From Melieria omissa (lineage: Eukaryota > Arthropoda > Insecta > Diptera > Ulidiidae): a stretch of 64,000 nt of DNA. The stretch spans positions 7,715,574 to 7,779,573 of the forward strand of contig OZ020267.1 of assembly GCA_963971225.1 (NCBI GenBank), given 5' to 3'. This document shows positions 32,801 through 44,129 of the stretch, in pieces (within the stretch, counting starts at the first letter, position 1; each line of letters opens with the position of its first letter). The position numbers and the translations under genes are program-made. Under the pieces are notes generated by a model. It was given only the letters and a program-made list of their open reading frames with translations. It searched no databases and was not told where the DNA came from.

Positions 32801-35734
32801 TTTTTCATTTATTTAATTCAAGTTCCTTTAATTCACCACCGAAAACAATTAAATGACAGCATTTTTGTTCACTCCGGCCACACTGTGCATGCGGCTGGAT
32901 GCCACGAGTACTTTTGTGTTGGCAACCAAAAATGCCGTACCGGAAGTGTGGCAACAGTAAAATTGTAAGGCAAAAACACAACAACAACAAAAAACACAAA
33001 CAAAAGCTGTAGTTACTGACGAAAAATCGAGTGTAGGAAAGAGCAAACAAGCCGAGGAAGCAGCGCTTTAATGTTGCTGCGGTGTTCTGTGCGCTGCGCG
33101 CGCTGCTCAACCGGCTACTATAGTTGAGTGTATGTGTGTGTGTATGTGTGACTACAAACGCTCCGCTGCAATTATGCGTTACACTCTGCACCTCACCTGT
33201 GCGGCGGCACTAACAGCGCAGTGGTTGCCTGAACATGTTCGTATATATTTGTAGTTTTCGAGTGAATATGTCTGTATATGTGTGTGCGCGAGTGTGTGTG
33301 TGTTTGCGTGTTTTTGTGCCTTGCGCGTTTCTTGCTGCGTTTTTTGTAGAGCTTCACAACGCAAATTTGCAGGAAACGCGCCGAGTTTGTGCTGCGCTGC
33401 TCATACGCCCCGTTGTCCGCACGTTCACAGCAACGCCACACAATCACCCGCCGGCCTTAGCCGCACTTCGTCGCTTCGAGTGAAGTGAGTAAAGTGTGCG
33501 CGCCGAGTCGGCGGGGGGTTGCAATGGGTGAGCGCATATGGTTTCGGCCGCGCGTTGTGTGTAGGCGTTGTAATTCGGCATTTTTGTTTGCATATGAAAT
33601 TGCCGCTCCGGCGCATATTTCCACATAAAAATTATATCTGCCACCCGTCGCCGTCCGGCCTCTCGTCTCGTCTCGCCTGCGCCCAACCGAAGCTTTCTAA
33701 TGTAAATTATATGCTTTGCATCTCATCACATTTGATGTACGGCCGTGCGCCGCACAATGCCGCATGCCACATTAAAATGCCGCACAAGTGATCTGCCACT
33801 CGTCGGGCCGGTCGCCGGTTGCCGGCCCGTGACGTTGCGGTGTGTTGGAATTTTTTCGGCGAAAATTTATGGTCTGCAACGAAATTAAAATGTTGCTCAT
33901 ACTTTGCACGATTTTTGCTTGTAATGCGGACCGTTTAAAATAGCCGCCAATGCAGCACAAACTGATAGGAGGCCCACGAGAAGTTGGCACAAAAAAGTAG
34001 CTCGAGCCTGAATGTGTTGTGTCGATTTGTGGCAATTTGTATTTCAAATATTTGCAACAGCGCACAACACGAAACGGGAGTTCTTCCATTTCGATTTGCC
34101 GCCCCTTTTCGACTCAATTCAGTTGGCAAGCGGCGCGCTGCGCCTCAACAAAGTGGCAACATTTTTTCGCACGTGCTGGCAACCTTCGACCACAAACTCG
34201 ATTGCGTGCACACAAGCACTCAAAGCCTCACTCGTACCAGGCAGTTGCCATGCAGATGTGTGTGTGTGTGTGTGTGTGTGTGTGAGTGTGTGGTTGACTT
34301 CTGCTTTTGTCTTCTGGCGCCTGCATCAGACTTTACAAGTGGCGGAATTTCATTGCATTGCTTTTGTTTTCGATTTCCCCCCTTCAAGTGGTGCATGTCG
34401 GTGTTTGTATGTGTGTGTGTGTGTGTGTGATATTATTCCACTTTAAAATTTCTGCCCTAAAGTTTTTCCATTGCAAAATGCATGAACTGAATTTATTCGT
34501 ATTTGTTTTTTTTTTGTTTTACTCTACTTTAACTTTTGCAGCAATTCTTGTTCGTTTTTGTTTGTGTGCATTTTGCTTGCTTTATTTGTTGTTTGTGTTT
34601 TATTCTCTTTATATTTTTGCGCTGTTTCTTCAGCTGAGCGTGAATTCGGTTTATTATGTAAACACCTGCGCATTTTTCTAACATGTTCCCCCACCACGTC
34701 CTTGTTCGTCACTTGGTGCGCGCTGCTTTCATGTGTGCTTCGTCGCCTCAGTGCTGCCATTGTGCGGCGCTTTGTTGCAGGGAAGCGAAGTTGTGCGACG
34801 CTCTGTGCCGTGGCGTCGCATTCATGCACACCGACTTATAAAGTATTCATTCAGCGCCGTCGGTGGCGCAATGGAACTTCAAATACTTAAACGTATCCAT
34901 GTCGCATAATTTTAAAGTCCCCCATTCGTAGTTTTACTATCTGCGCGACGCTTTTAGGGCGAAAATCTTTTCAGCTTGCATAATCTGACGTTTTAGGCGC
35001 CAAATACGAACTTAAGCTCGTACACTCAATAAAGCAAACGAAGGTAGTTGTTTTTTATTTTTTGGTTTGTGCAATTAAATGGAAAAGCTTTTCGGCAATG
35101 AAAAGTCTGCATAGGGTAGGCGGCTCGTTTCATTAAGAAGGACATGTGCACTTATTTGATGAAAACTTAAATGTGTCTCGTTTTAGACATAAATATCTTT
35201 TATTCCTTGTGTCTTTTGTTTTTTTAGTTGAAATTTGTATGCAATTCTTTTGATGAAAGAATTTTAATTAAATTTAATTAAAAAATGCTAACTTATGTTT
35301 TAAATAGTTTGAATATTTTTTTACATTTTTCCAAAGTGACAGTTGTGAAGCTGTGTGACTGTGAACATTTGTTTGCCAATGATTTACGTAGTTTTAAGTT
35401 AGCATATTTTTTAAATTGTTTATTTTGCTTAGAGTTAAATAGTTTTAAAAAGTGTAAAAATATTCTTTTAAAATTTGTATTTCGCATTCATGCAAGCGTG
35501 AGCTTCATTTTTCCATACACTTCCAACTCATCATGTGATGCAACAAGAGATAGAAACTTATGTTGGGATGCTAGAAAAAGTTTAAATATTCATAGGGAGA
35601 GCACTTTTCTATACGCATTTTAGAAAACTCTATTTAATTGTAACGAGGACAATTTTGTTTGTATTAATTTACAACTACATTGTTAGTACTGTTCATGGAC
35701 ACAGGCACATAGAAATTGCGTCTAACTAGCGATC
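32801..35734. other. Intergenic; GC-richer block, no gene seen
   Basis: 33050-34880 is the most GC-rich non-genic block in the window. It has several GT microsatellites (34257-34284, 34411-34429) and a GC hairpin (GGGCCGG...CCGGCCC, 33805-33828). No frame shows a known domain. It could be regulatory or untranslated sequence of a neighbouring gene, but this is not visible. Confidence 0.45.
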
Positions 35735-35990
35735 CTTAATTTCTCTTACCCGGCCTGTCGCTTTTATAAAGCGGAGAATAACTGGCAGCTCGAGCTTCAG
35801 TAGCTAATCTTTCATAAGAGTCACCATGCCAAATCACTTAGCAGCTTCTTGACACATTTCGCAAAAGGCCAAGGTACCGCAATTAAGTTGATTAAAATGG
35901 AACAAATACCGTGACGAGTTCTTAAATCACGTTCGTTCAGCCTCTACAAGCAATTGTTCCTGCTGGCTTGAGACGCATCAGTAAACGCCT
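35735..35990 (-). pseudogene. Possible non-LTR retrotransposon C-terminal scrap
   Basis: On the minus strand, in shifting frames, FCEMCQEAAK is followed by LELPVILRFIKATGRV. This resembles the C-terminal Cys motif and the final LLRFIKATGWF-type tail of jockey/R1-type ORF2 proteins. The match is short and broken by stops. It could be chance. Confidence 0.3.
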
Positions 35991-36214
35991 TCGACTGCCT
36001 ACATATCTCTGTACCCCTAACGAAATCTTTCTATTGTTGTTGTTTTGTTGTGTTTAGACTTGTTTTTAAAACATATTTTTTGTTTCTTTTTTTCCATTTT
36101 TTCTCTGTTTTGCATGTTGATGGCGAAATTAATGGCCAGTCAACACCAAAAGTATGCCCACTTTTTTTACATATCTTTGTCTAAGACAATTTAATGGCCC
36201 ATCAATATCTAAGC

Positions 36215-36640
36215 CACAGCAGTAACTAGGACTGTGTCGAATACATATCACAGCGAAAGAGATGGCAAGTTGTCCACACTCTCCAGCAGATAAGCCTAAA
36301 AGACTAGCAGAGACGATCGAACACTTTGCCATCCAGTCGTTGATCACATGGACTGTTAGCTGTCATCAGAAAATGGGTTCAGAAGCGACATGGAGAAGTG
36401 GACTTCAACTTGACACAAATTCTTAACGGACATCGTTGCTTACATGCATCGCTTCTAGTACGAGGCCGAGTTGTACTGTTTGAGCTCAAGTCGAGGACGC
36501 ATGGCACTTTCTTTTCTTATGTTGGAGTTTCTATCTAAAAAAGAAATTCTTGTGGCAGATATTTGACTGCTGCAGAAAAGTGAGAAGGTGTTTGTGACAG
36601 TAGCAATGGAGGTATAGAGGATGGAGCGCCAGAGTAGGAA
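36215..36640 (+). pseudogene. R1-clade non-LTR retrotransposon ORF2, C-terminal remnant
   Basis: In shifting plus-strand frames: TRTVSN near 36227 (the family has YRTVST), then IRKWVQKRHGEVDFNLTQ and ILNGHRC at about 36366-36445. The family has RKHGEVDFYLTQ then LTGHGCF. Then PSCTV and VEDAWHFLFLC follow, matching the C-x2-C...EDAEHVLFHC zinc-like motif, and LLQKSEKVF near 36570. Order and spacing agree with the end of an R1-type polyprotein. Reverse transcriptase and endonuclease parts are absent, so this is a 5'-truncated dead copy, as usual for such elements. Clade assignment is by recognition. Confidence 0.6.
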
Positions 36641-37619
36641 CAAGTACTTAAGTACTTTTCCAAAAAAAAAATATTGGAAATTTTTAAGGATATTCGAGGT
36701 TAAAATTTTAAAAGTAAATTTTCATTACCTCTTTGTCCTTTTGCACCAAACTATTAAATTTTTTAAGATTCTCAGAATTTGTCTCTTTCATTTGATATCC
36801 ATTTTGTTATTCTACATTGTGCTCAATTTTGAAAATAATTTCATGAAATCATGTTTCTTCATACAAACTTTTAACCCAATTTTGACCTGTTAGATTTTAA
36901 TTAAAAAAACAAAAATTAAAAACATGTGTTTGATTATTTTAAAAATTCAAGTTAGCTCACCAAGTTTGAAGTCTCATTAATACAAGTTTGTTCACAGTTT
37001 CCGCAGACTTTCCTCTTTGTTTAACCATTGTAGACCCAGTATCTGACTGATGAAAAATATTATGCTCGGCTAATGTGCCTTCAGCTCTTGCCTTCCATTG
37101 TTTTTTCCATTTCACGTGCAAGTTTTGTAGGAGTCGTTTTTTTAGTACCAATTTTGAGTAAGTACGAAATAAACACTTCAACACATTCTCAATTTTCGCT
37201 TAATTCTGGCGTTAAAGTTAATTTCTGAGCTTTAATGTATTCAGAGACCTATAGTAGAATTTTATGGCAAATATTTTTGTGGTACCTTTTGTCCTAAAAA
37301 GTCCTGTTTTACAGTACATTTTTGGCATTTTAGAAAAAAAGGGTCTAATTGACCCATACAAAAAGGAGCTACAGGGTTAAAATGCTCCACAAAAATATTC
37401 GTCGTAGTGTTTTACTAGGTGTAACTGTTGCTGAACACCCCATATATCTAGAATGTGATGTTACATGGTTTTCGTAAGCCGATTCACCATAAGAATGCGC
37501 GAAAAGGGAAAAACTTTGACCCCCCTAAAACAAAATTCAGACGTAAACTTTCAAAACGCCGATACACGTATATTTTTTTTTGGTCCCCTCTACCAGAATC
37601 CATTGTCACAACCTTGTTA
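36641..37619. other. Intergenic; possible TTAA-bounded fragment
   Basis: TTAACCC at 36871 and AGGGTTAA ending at 37380 enclose about 500 bp. GGGTCTAATTGACCC lies just inside the right end. TTAA with CCC/GGG termini is the form of piggyBac-type elements, but the ends match only weakly beyond that. The minus-strand frame inside (36957-37184) has no domain I recognise. Confidence 0.3.
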
Positions 37620-38182
37620 TCAGGTGTACAACTTTGCTTCCGCCGTTTTCCGATAGGTGGCTGTACCGGCTGAGGCTGGTTGAAATACATAGATGGTAAT
37701 GCCTTTAAAGTGAGTGTGGACAGTGCCTAACGAATTGTCATCGCCGTTTCAGTGACAGTTGTTCTTGTTTTCGTATTATTCACGCTCGAAAATGTCCGTT
37801 CATGTGCCCAATTCTCGCCATTTGCGGGAAGTTTTACTTTTCTGTTAGAAAGATGCAGCTGAAGCGCATCGAATGATCTCAGAAACTTACGGTGATGCTG
37901 CTCTGAGTGAAAGAACGTGTCGGGAGTGGTTTCAACGTTTTAAAAATGGTGATTTCCGAATATTCACGGCGCCAAGGTTATGATTTGTATTTGGTGGGAT
38001 CAGCTCGGTGTGATTTACTACGAGCTCTTAAAACCGGGTGAAACCATCACAGGAGATCGCTACCGAACGCAACTGATGCGCCTTAGTCGCGCGCTAAAAG
38101 AACAGCGGCCACAATATCAAGAGCGACATGACAAAGTCATCCTTCAACACGAAAAACGGCGGAAGCAAAGTTGTACACCTGA
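37620..38182 (+). mobile_element. Internally deleted mariner, copy B
   Basis: The same 30-bp termini as the copy at 26435, with TA at 37618-37619 and 38183-38184; 563 bp long. On the plus strand it holds MSVHVPNSRHLREVLLFC (near 37792), a stop, and CREWFQRFKNGDF. A first deletion joins this to a segment equivalent to the family CIWWDQLGVIYYELL block and RTQLMRLSRALKEQRP. At VILQHE (near 38140) a second deletion joins directly to the right terminus, removing the last two catalytic residues. Copy A lost the middle and kept the C-terminus. The two copies arose by different deletions from one parent. Confidence 0.92.
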
Positions 38183-39058
38183 TATTTAAAAAAAAATTTG
38201 ATTTTGTTGTGCAGTGTAATTAGAAGTTATATTAATAATAACAAAAATTAATATTAATAATAAAAAACTTTAATAATTTAATGTTTACCCCATTATTGAC
38301 ATCTTTACATGAGGATGTTCGAAAAAATGAAAAACGTGTTAAATTATCTGTGATTTGAAGTATTTTCACCAATTAGTCCAATTAATCAAGTTTCTTCATA
38401 TAACATTTTAACCCATGTTTTGCTTATTGAAATCCCGAATTTAAAAAAATCCCGTTTTATGGAAGATTTATTTTTTTAAATGTACCAACAGTTCAAACTT
38501 AATGCTTGTAGCTTAAGTGGTTTGGACTGGGCGATGAAAAATGAGCATCAATCAGAACAAACAATTCTCTAAAATTTTCTTATTTTCATCTTAAAAACTC
38601 ATACACCAACCGTTGACAAGTAGATAAATGAGATAATCAAATTCTCAGCTTTGTTTTCAGCTATGCACTTGTCCAAATTAAACACAACAACTACAATGTA
38701 GACTAAAAACGACGTCATTGCTAGTTTCGTGCTTCAATCAGCTTAAGCGTTAAGTGCCGGAAATTTCGGAACGCAATCAAAAAATGCAAATGATATTAAC
38801 CTAAAATACTTAAGCTGTAAGCTGTTGAGTAAAAAACATTTTCGAAAATTGGCTATGCTTTAAAATTTAAATTGACACTTGTAAAACTCTACCTTCGATT
38901 TTTTGCCAATCCTAACGTTCACAGTTTTTAAACGTGTTTTGCATAAAAACGCCACTTCCCAAAAGTTGATGTCAATAACTGGGTTACTTTTTTAACTTTG
39001 TAAGCATACGAACAAACAAAAACTCACACGAAAAACAGAAACAAAAACAAAAACCCTT
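38183..39058. other. Intergenic, no gene seen
   Basis: AT-rich. TTTCTTCATATAACATTTTA near 38391 resembles 36853-36874, so both may be fragments of one old repeat. Confidence 0.45.
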
Positions 39059-39059
39059 C

Positions 39060-39107
<48 letters not shown>
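39059..39107. repeat. (CA)n microsatellite, ~24 copies
   Basis: A perfect CA dinucleotide run. Smaller GT/CA runs occur at 39992-40020, 40649-40672, 42972-42994, 49178-49202 and 59699-59720. Confidence 0.95.
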
Positions 39108-39108
<1 letters not shown>

Positions 39109-39986
39109 CTTTTGTTGATGCCAATAGGCAAAAACATTTGAAAGGAGCTCAATCGGTTAGAATGCCGTAGTGACTAAAGGATTTCGATGCCTTTCCTTCG
39201 GGTAGTAAAAAGCCAGAAATAATGGTTTGACACACACACACAAAGCTAAAAGAAACACGAATCGTTTTTGTTGGCACTTTGACATGAGCAGCGCTTTATT
39301 TCGGCGCACGCCCATTGATTGAACTTATTATCATAAATGCATTACCGGCTTCCTGCCTCCTCCTTCTATTGCTATCCTTCTTTCTATTATGTCCTTGCAG
39401 CCATTTTGCGCTGATATTGCACCTTTTTTTTTGTGTTTTGTTTGTGCCTTTCAGCCGCAAACGTGCCACCACGTGCGCCATTTTTTCGTGATAAAAGTTC
39501 GAAGCGCGCTTTGTTGACTTTGCGTTTTGGTTGCTTGCTTACGATTATCGAGACTGCTGGAGGCTGTGAGTGCGCGACCGAAATGTATTTAATTTTAAGC
39601 TAAAACGCTGCGCAAACTTTCTCATTAAACCAACAACACGGACGGCTGAAAATATGCATCTGAAGGCGTCTGAAAGGCAGAGCCAAAACAATTGCGGAGC
39701 TGGGTCGAAAGTTTGCCAGAGCTATCAATGCGAAAACAATAAACAATAAAATCGACGGGCTGACAGCGCGCGCCGGAATTGAATGCTCAATATGTGGCAG
39801 GATTGGTGCAAAAAGGAAGCGAAAGGAGCAGCGAACAAACCGAGCATAACAATGAATGCCACAACAGCGAATACAACAACAACAACAACAACACCAAAAT
39901 AGCAACACATTCTGCTCTTTGGCACTTTTGAAGTTTTCTACTTGGGAAATTCGCTTCTCTGCGTGGCACATATATCGATACATATA

Positions 39987-40022
<36 letters not shown>

Positions 40023-41859
40023 CCTTTATGTTGTAAAATCTGAGCTTTTGTCTGACACTTTTAAAACTTTTCTAAATTGTTGTGGAGCCATTTATTGTGT
40101 CTATTACTGGTTGTACCTTTGACAAGAAAAGTTGAAAATAAAACGTGCTGCTGAAGAAACCGCAAAGGTGCTGGAGATGTGAAGATGCTGTAAGCCTTCT
40201 TTGAGGCCACCACACCTTAAGGTAGGCAACACAATTTCTCAAAATGTAGCTTAAAGTACACAATGAGAAAAAGAAACGTGATTGAGCGGTTTTACTTTTT
40301 TCAACTTTTTTAATTTTTTACCCAAAAAGCCAAATCAAGTATTGGCTTATAATGTTTTTCAAACTTCCATACACATTCATGAAGACCTATGACTACTATT
40401 CACAATACAACTTTTTCTTTTCGTGTAAAGAAAACAAGTCAATTGTAGACTGCAAGACACACATTTCACTCGTCAAACATTCGTGTTTGCAGGTGTGTGC
40501 CGCCACTTAAGTTGGCACTTTTTCAACTTGCTTTCCTTTTGTGCTTTAGATCGATTTCCCTTTGGCGGTTTAGACGCGGGAAATTGGCACAAAAGATCAA
40601 AGGAAATTAAGCCTAATTGTGTCGCTGTCTGCGACAAAGCGTGTGCGAGTGTGTGTGTGTGTGTGTGTGTGAGTTGCGATGGCTTCGGCAAGTAAATACG
40701 ACAACTAGGACGCATACCATCACCTAAGAAAACGATTGTCGTATGTGCTATTAAATTCAATGGTACATACGACATTTGTTTTCTCAGGCGACGAAACATT
40801 GAATCGCATTGCATTGCATTGAGTCGCAGTGGTGTTTTATGCAAAGCGCACAACAACAATGCGCCGAGTGGACGTCAAGTGGCAGCGAGGAAAGCGGGCA
40901 AAATCTATTTGCAGCTCTATTAAAAAATGGCACAAAATTTGAATGAACCATGCAGCGCGCAACAAAGTCAGCTCGAGTGTGTTTTGCATCTTCATTTCGA
41001 TTTGGTATTTATTGGTTTTTGTTGCTGCGGCAAAATCAAACTGGCACACACAACGCCCGAGTGGAACTCATCACATTATTCAAATAGTTTTTGCTTTTGG
41101 CAAAGAGAGATTACATTGAGCGATATGCTGCGAGTGCCAAAGTGGTGAAATGCTAAAATGCTAAAATGTTGAACTGCAACAACAAATATTGCATTCAAAT
41201 ATGCAGATGGATTTTTTTATTGTCTCCACTTTGCGCCAGAATTTGTCAACAATTCAGCGCTGCTGGCAGTGGAATGCGAGCGCGTAATGCAAGTGTGACA
41301 TGGCGCAACAAAGACATTGGAACAACGAGTGTCCTGCAGGACATACTTGACGCACGTATTAGCACAAATGTGAATTCTGAATAGTGCAAGCAACAATTTG
41401 TTGTCTTGGTTGTTGTTTTTGTTTTACATAGTTTTCATTATTCAAACATGTTAAGAGTGCAATGTGCAAATTTAATGAAATTCACATTTTCCGCTTTGCA
41501 GGCAAGAAACTTTTGAAATTCTTGACAAAAGTTTAGGAAAACACAACAAAGTGCAAAGCATTAAAGTCTTTGCAGTGGCAAGGCGAGCACAAACACATAT
41601 TTTTGTGTGTAGTGGTGCACACAGGGGGGTGTTTTGGGTGTTCAAACTTGCGTAATAGAAAAATTTCTAGTGAAAAATATTGTTTCAAATGGCATTGGAC
41701 TTAAAAGTTGCACGAAAAACTCCGCAAAATTAAAATTTGTGCGCGCCACTGTATGTATGTATATGTGGTAAGCTAAGTACTAGAGTACCCAGCATTGCCC
41801 GGGGTAAATATGAGTTTTCAATCACAGTTCGTCTTTAGACTTTGTGCTGTTTTTTTAAG
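39108..41859. other. Intergenic, no gene seen
   Basis: No family-like frame. Two GT microsatellites (39992-40020 and 40649-40672). 40480-41390 is slightly GC-richer with CAACAA strings. The string GTACCCAGCATTGCCCGGGG at about 41787 looks like part of a dispersed repeat, but I cannot name it. Confidence 0.45.
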
Positions 41860-41963
41860 ACGTTGAGCGCCACAGCAGTTTTCTTGTATTGACTGTGAAA
41901 CCACTCTGGTCTTACGCAGAAAATACGTATGAGACCAAAGTGGTCTCATGTGGCACTTAACGT
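41860..41963. repeat. Imperfect inverted-repeat element, ~104 bp
   Basis: Outer arms ACGTTGAGCGCCACAGCAG (about 41860) and the inverse of ACGTTAAGTGCCACATGAG (ending about 41963) match at roughly 15 of 19 positions. Inside is a perfect 9-bp hairpin, ATGAGACCA-AAG-TGGTCTCAT, at 41929-41949. No target duplication is certain. Possibly a small fold-back element. Confidence 0.45.
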
Positions 41964-42382
41964 GTAAAAGAAGAAAATTAAAACTACACAGTCTTACATT
42001 TTTTACCCATTTTCAGCTATTTGCAACTTAAGGTCCCATAAGTTGTATTAATAGAAGTGTTAGAAAGATTTGCCAATGTTTCAAAGTAAGATTCAGTTCC
42101 ATGTTCTTTATGAACTTCTTTGTACAAATTTGTAATCTACTTTGTCCATTTTCTTCTGTTAAGGCATTACATGACTTTGGACTGTTAGAAAAAAGATGCT
42201 TTAGAAAAATGTTTAACGAATTTCTTCTTTGTAACAAACGATGCGTTCAATATACATTTTGTTTAGTACGTATACATAGGATCGTAATATATATTTAGAT
42301 GTGTGATGTAGTAAAAGGATACTAATGATTTTTGCATTTGAATTTTCAGGCTTTATTTTGCATAGTGAGAAGGAAATGAATT
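41964..42382. other. Intergenic, no gene seen
   Basis: No recognisable coding or repeat structure. Confidence 0.45.
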
Positions 42383-42552
42383 CTTGTCTCGATTTGCAAG
42401 AAACTGATACAGTCAACTTTCACAAGCTTAAGGCGAATTTGTCACCAACAATATTATTCACCACAAATAGAAGTGAGTGAGAATGATTCTATTCAAATTT
42501 GCCTCAAGCTTGTGAAAGTCGACTGTATCAGTTTCTTGCAAATAGAGACAAG
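42383..42552. repeat. Long fold-back: 58-bp inverted arms, ~53-bp loop
   Basis: Left arm 42383-42440 (begins CTTGTCTCGATTTGCAAG). Right arm 42495-42552 is its inverse at 54 of 58 positions, with no gaps. A transcript would fold into a long hairpin. No coding capacity. It could be a miniature inverted-repeat element or the remnant of an inverted duplication. Confidence 0.85.
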
Positions 42553-42664
42553 GATTACTATTAGAGAGACAGAATGGATTAACCTTTTAAAACTCAAAAA
42601 GTTATCGTACAAAACGGTGCATATTTGACCTAAATCGGATCATTCTCACTATTCACTAAAAAGC

Positions 42665-42893
42665 GATTTTTTGGAACTTTTTTGTCAGTTTTTTTTTGCA
42701 ATTTTCCTTTCACTCTTGAAGGTTTTGCCATTGTCTTCTCATCTTCATCTCTCATCACATTCTCATCTCCTTCATGTGAACAGCAATAGAAGTGTACGAG
42801 TGTTTTATCAGCCCGAGCTGGGTCTCGAACCTAGGGCCTCTGGTATGAGAAGTCAGTGCACTACCCACTGGACCATGGACTATTAAGACCTCT
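42665..42893 (-). mobile_element. tRNA-derived SINE-like element, copy 2
   Basis: On the minus strand the head reads GTCCAGTGGGTAGTGCACTG (A-box region), then CTTCTCATACCAGAGG, then GGTTCGAGACCC (B box). The body holds TTCTATTGCTGTTCACATGA and GAGATGAGAATGTGATGAGA. The same head and body occur in the copy at 14866-15133. The head resembles an arginine-type (TCT) tRNA with an insertion in the anticodon arm; that parentage is tentative. A functional tRNA gene is unlikely given the shared tRNA-unrelated tail. Confidence 0.75.
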
Positions 42894-44129
42894 CATAGGT
42901 TCTCCATAAGTTGTTTCAGTAATATCAAAATATTTTGAAAACACCACAATCAAACCTTTATTTAATTTTGTATGTGTGTGTGTGTGTGTGTGTGAAGCTT
43001 CTGAGCCCAAAACACAGCATCAAAAAAACAAAAACCCAAAACAACCAAACGCAACAGTCAAATCCAACACTCGAGCGCAACAATCCCCAACAAGAGAACA
43101 AAATTACGAAACGAAAAGTTACTGGGCACACCAAAGTGACAATGACAATGACAAAGTGATCTTCCGGCGTCACGTTGTGTCGCTGCAGTGCGCAATGCGA
43201 GGAGGCTTTGTGCTGTCGGGCGAATTGCTGGCTTCCGGCAGATGCAAAAGCATCTCACATTGCTCGCATTAAGCCTTCGCCGTCATGTTTTTGAATAAAG
43301 CTGCAGTTGGGTTTTATGATTTTTATAAACGTATACAAACACACAAACAAATATATATTTATAACATATATGTATACATACAGAAGCAAGCAACAAGCAT
43401 GCTTTGCCCATAGTTTTTAGAATGTTAACATGCAACTCATACACACACATGCAGGCACAAATGCAGATGACTGTGCCGTCTATGTGAATGTATAAATATT
43501 TGTATGTATGCGTGTGCATGAGCCCATTCACTTTGTACCATAAAAGATATTTTATTTATAATTTTGAAAGCAAACGCGAGTATTTAGGCAAACACTCGTG
43601 AGTGCACGCCGAGTGATGGCAATCTCCTAAATTGTACATTAGCTCAGCTATATGTGAAAGCATACACAAGTATGTATGTATTTATGTATGTGTGCATCTC
43701 AAGCACATTGCACATACATACAAACAACAAACTTGCCGCCACTAATGCCAGTCGCTTGCAGTTTTGTGCAATTTGCAACTTTCTCTGCATTTCACACAGA
43801 CACACTCGCATGAATGCCTGTGTGTGTGTGTTTATGTCTATGAAAATATTTCAATTAATTTTGGCACAAAACAGTTGCAGCTTACCAAATTCACATTTTT
43901 AAATATGCTTCCAAAAATGTATTTTTGCTATTTAGTCAATTATAATTTTGTTCATATGGAAATTGTTGACGCTTTAATAAAGTTTTACCACATTCTGGTA
44001 GTTAACTGCCATTAGTCCATTAGTTGGGCGTTTAAGTACTCATTTAGTGGTCGAAATTAATGAGAAACAATGAAATAATGCCTTTTTTAGTAACAACAAA
44101 ACTTTGGAGAAACTCTAAATTTTTTACTG
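42894..44129. other. Intergenic, no gene seen
   Basis: A GT microsatellite at 42972-42994 and TATGTATG-rich sequence around 43330-43700. No family-like frame. Confidence 0.5.

Noticed and set aside
41787..41810. GC-rich string GTACCCAGCATTGCCCGGGG as a gene or site
   Set aside because: Looks like a fragment of a dispersed repeat, but there is only one copy here and I cannot name the family.
42820..42893. Functional tRNA gene
   Set aside because: The B box is good, but the anticodon arm is extended and the same head plus tail occurs at 15.1 kb, so a SINE is the better explanation.
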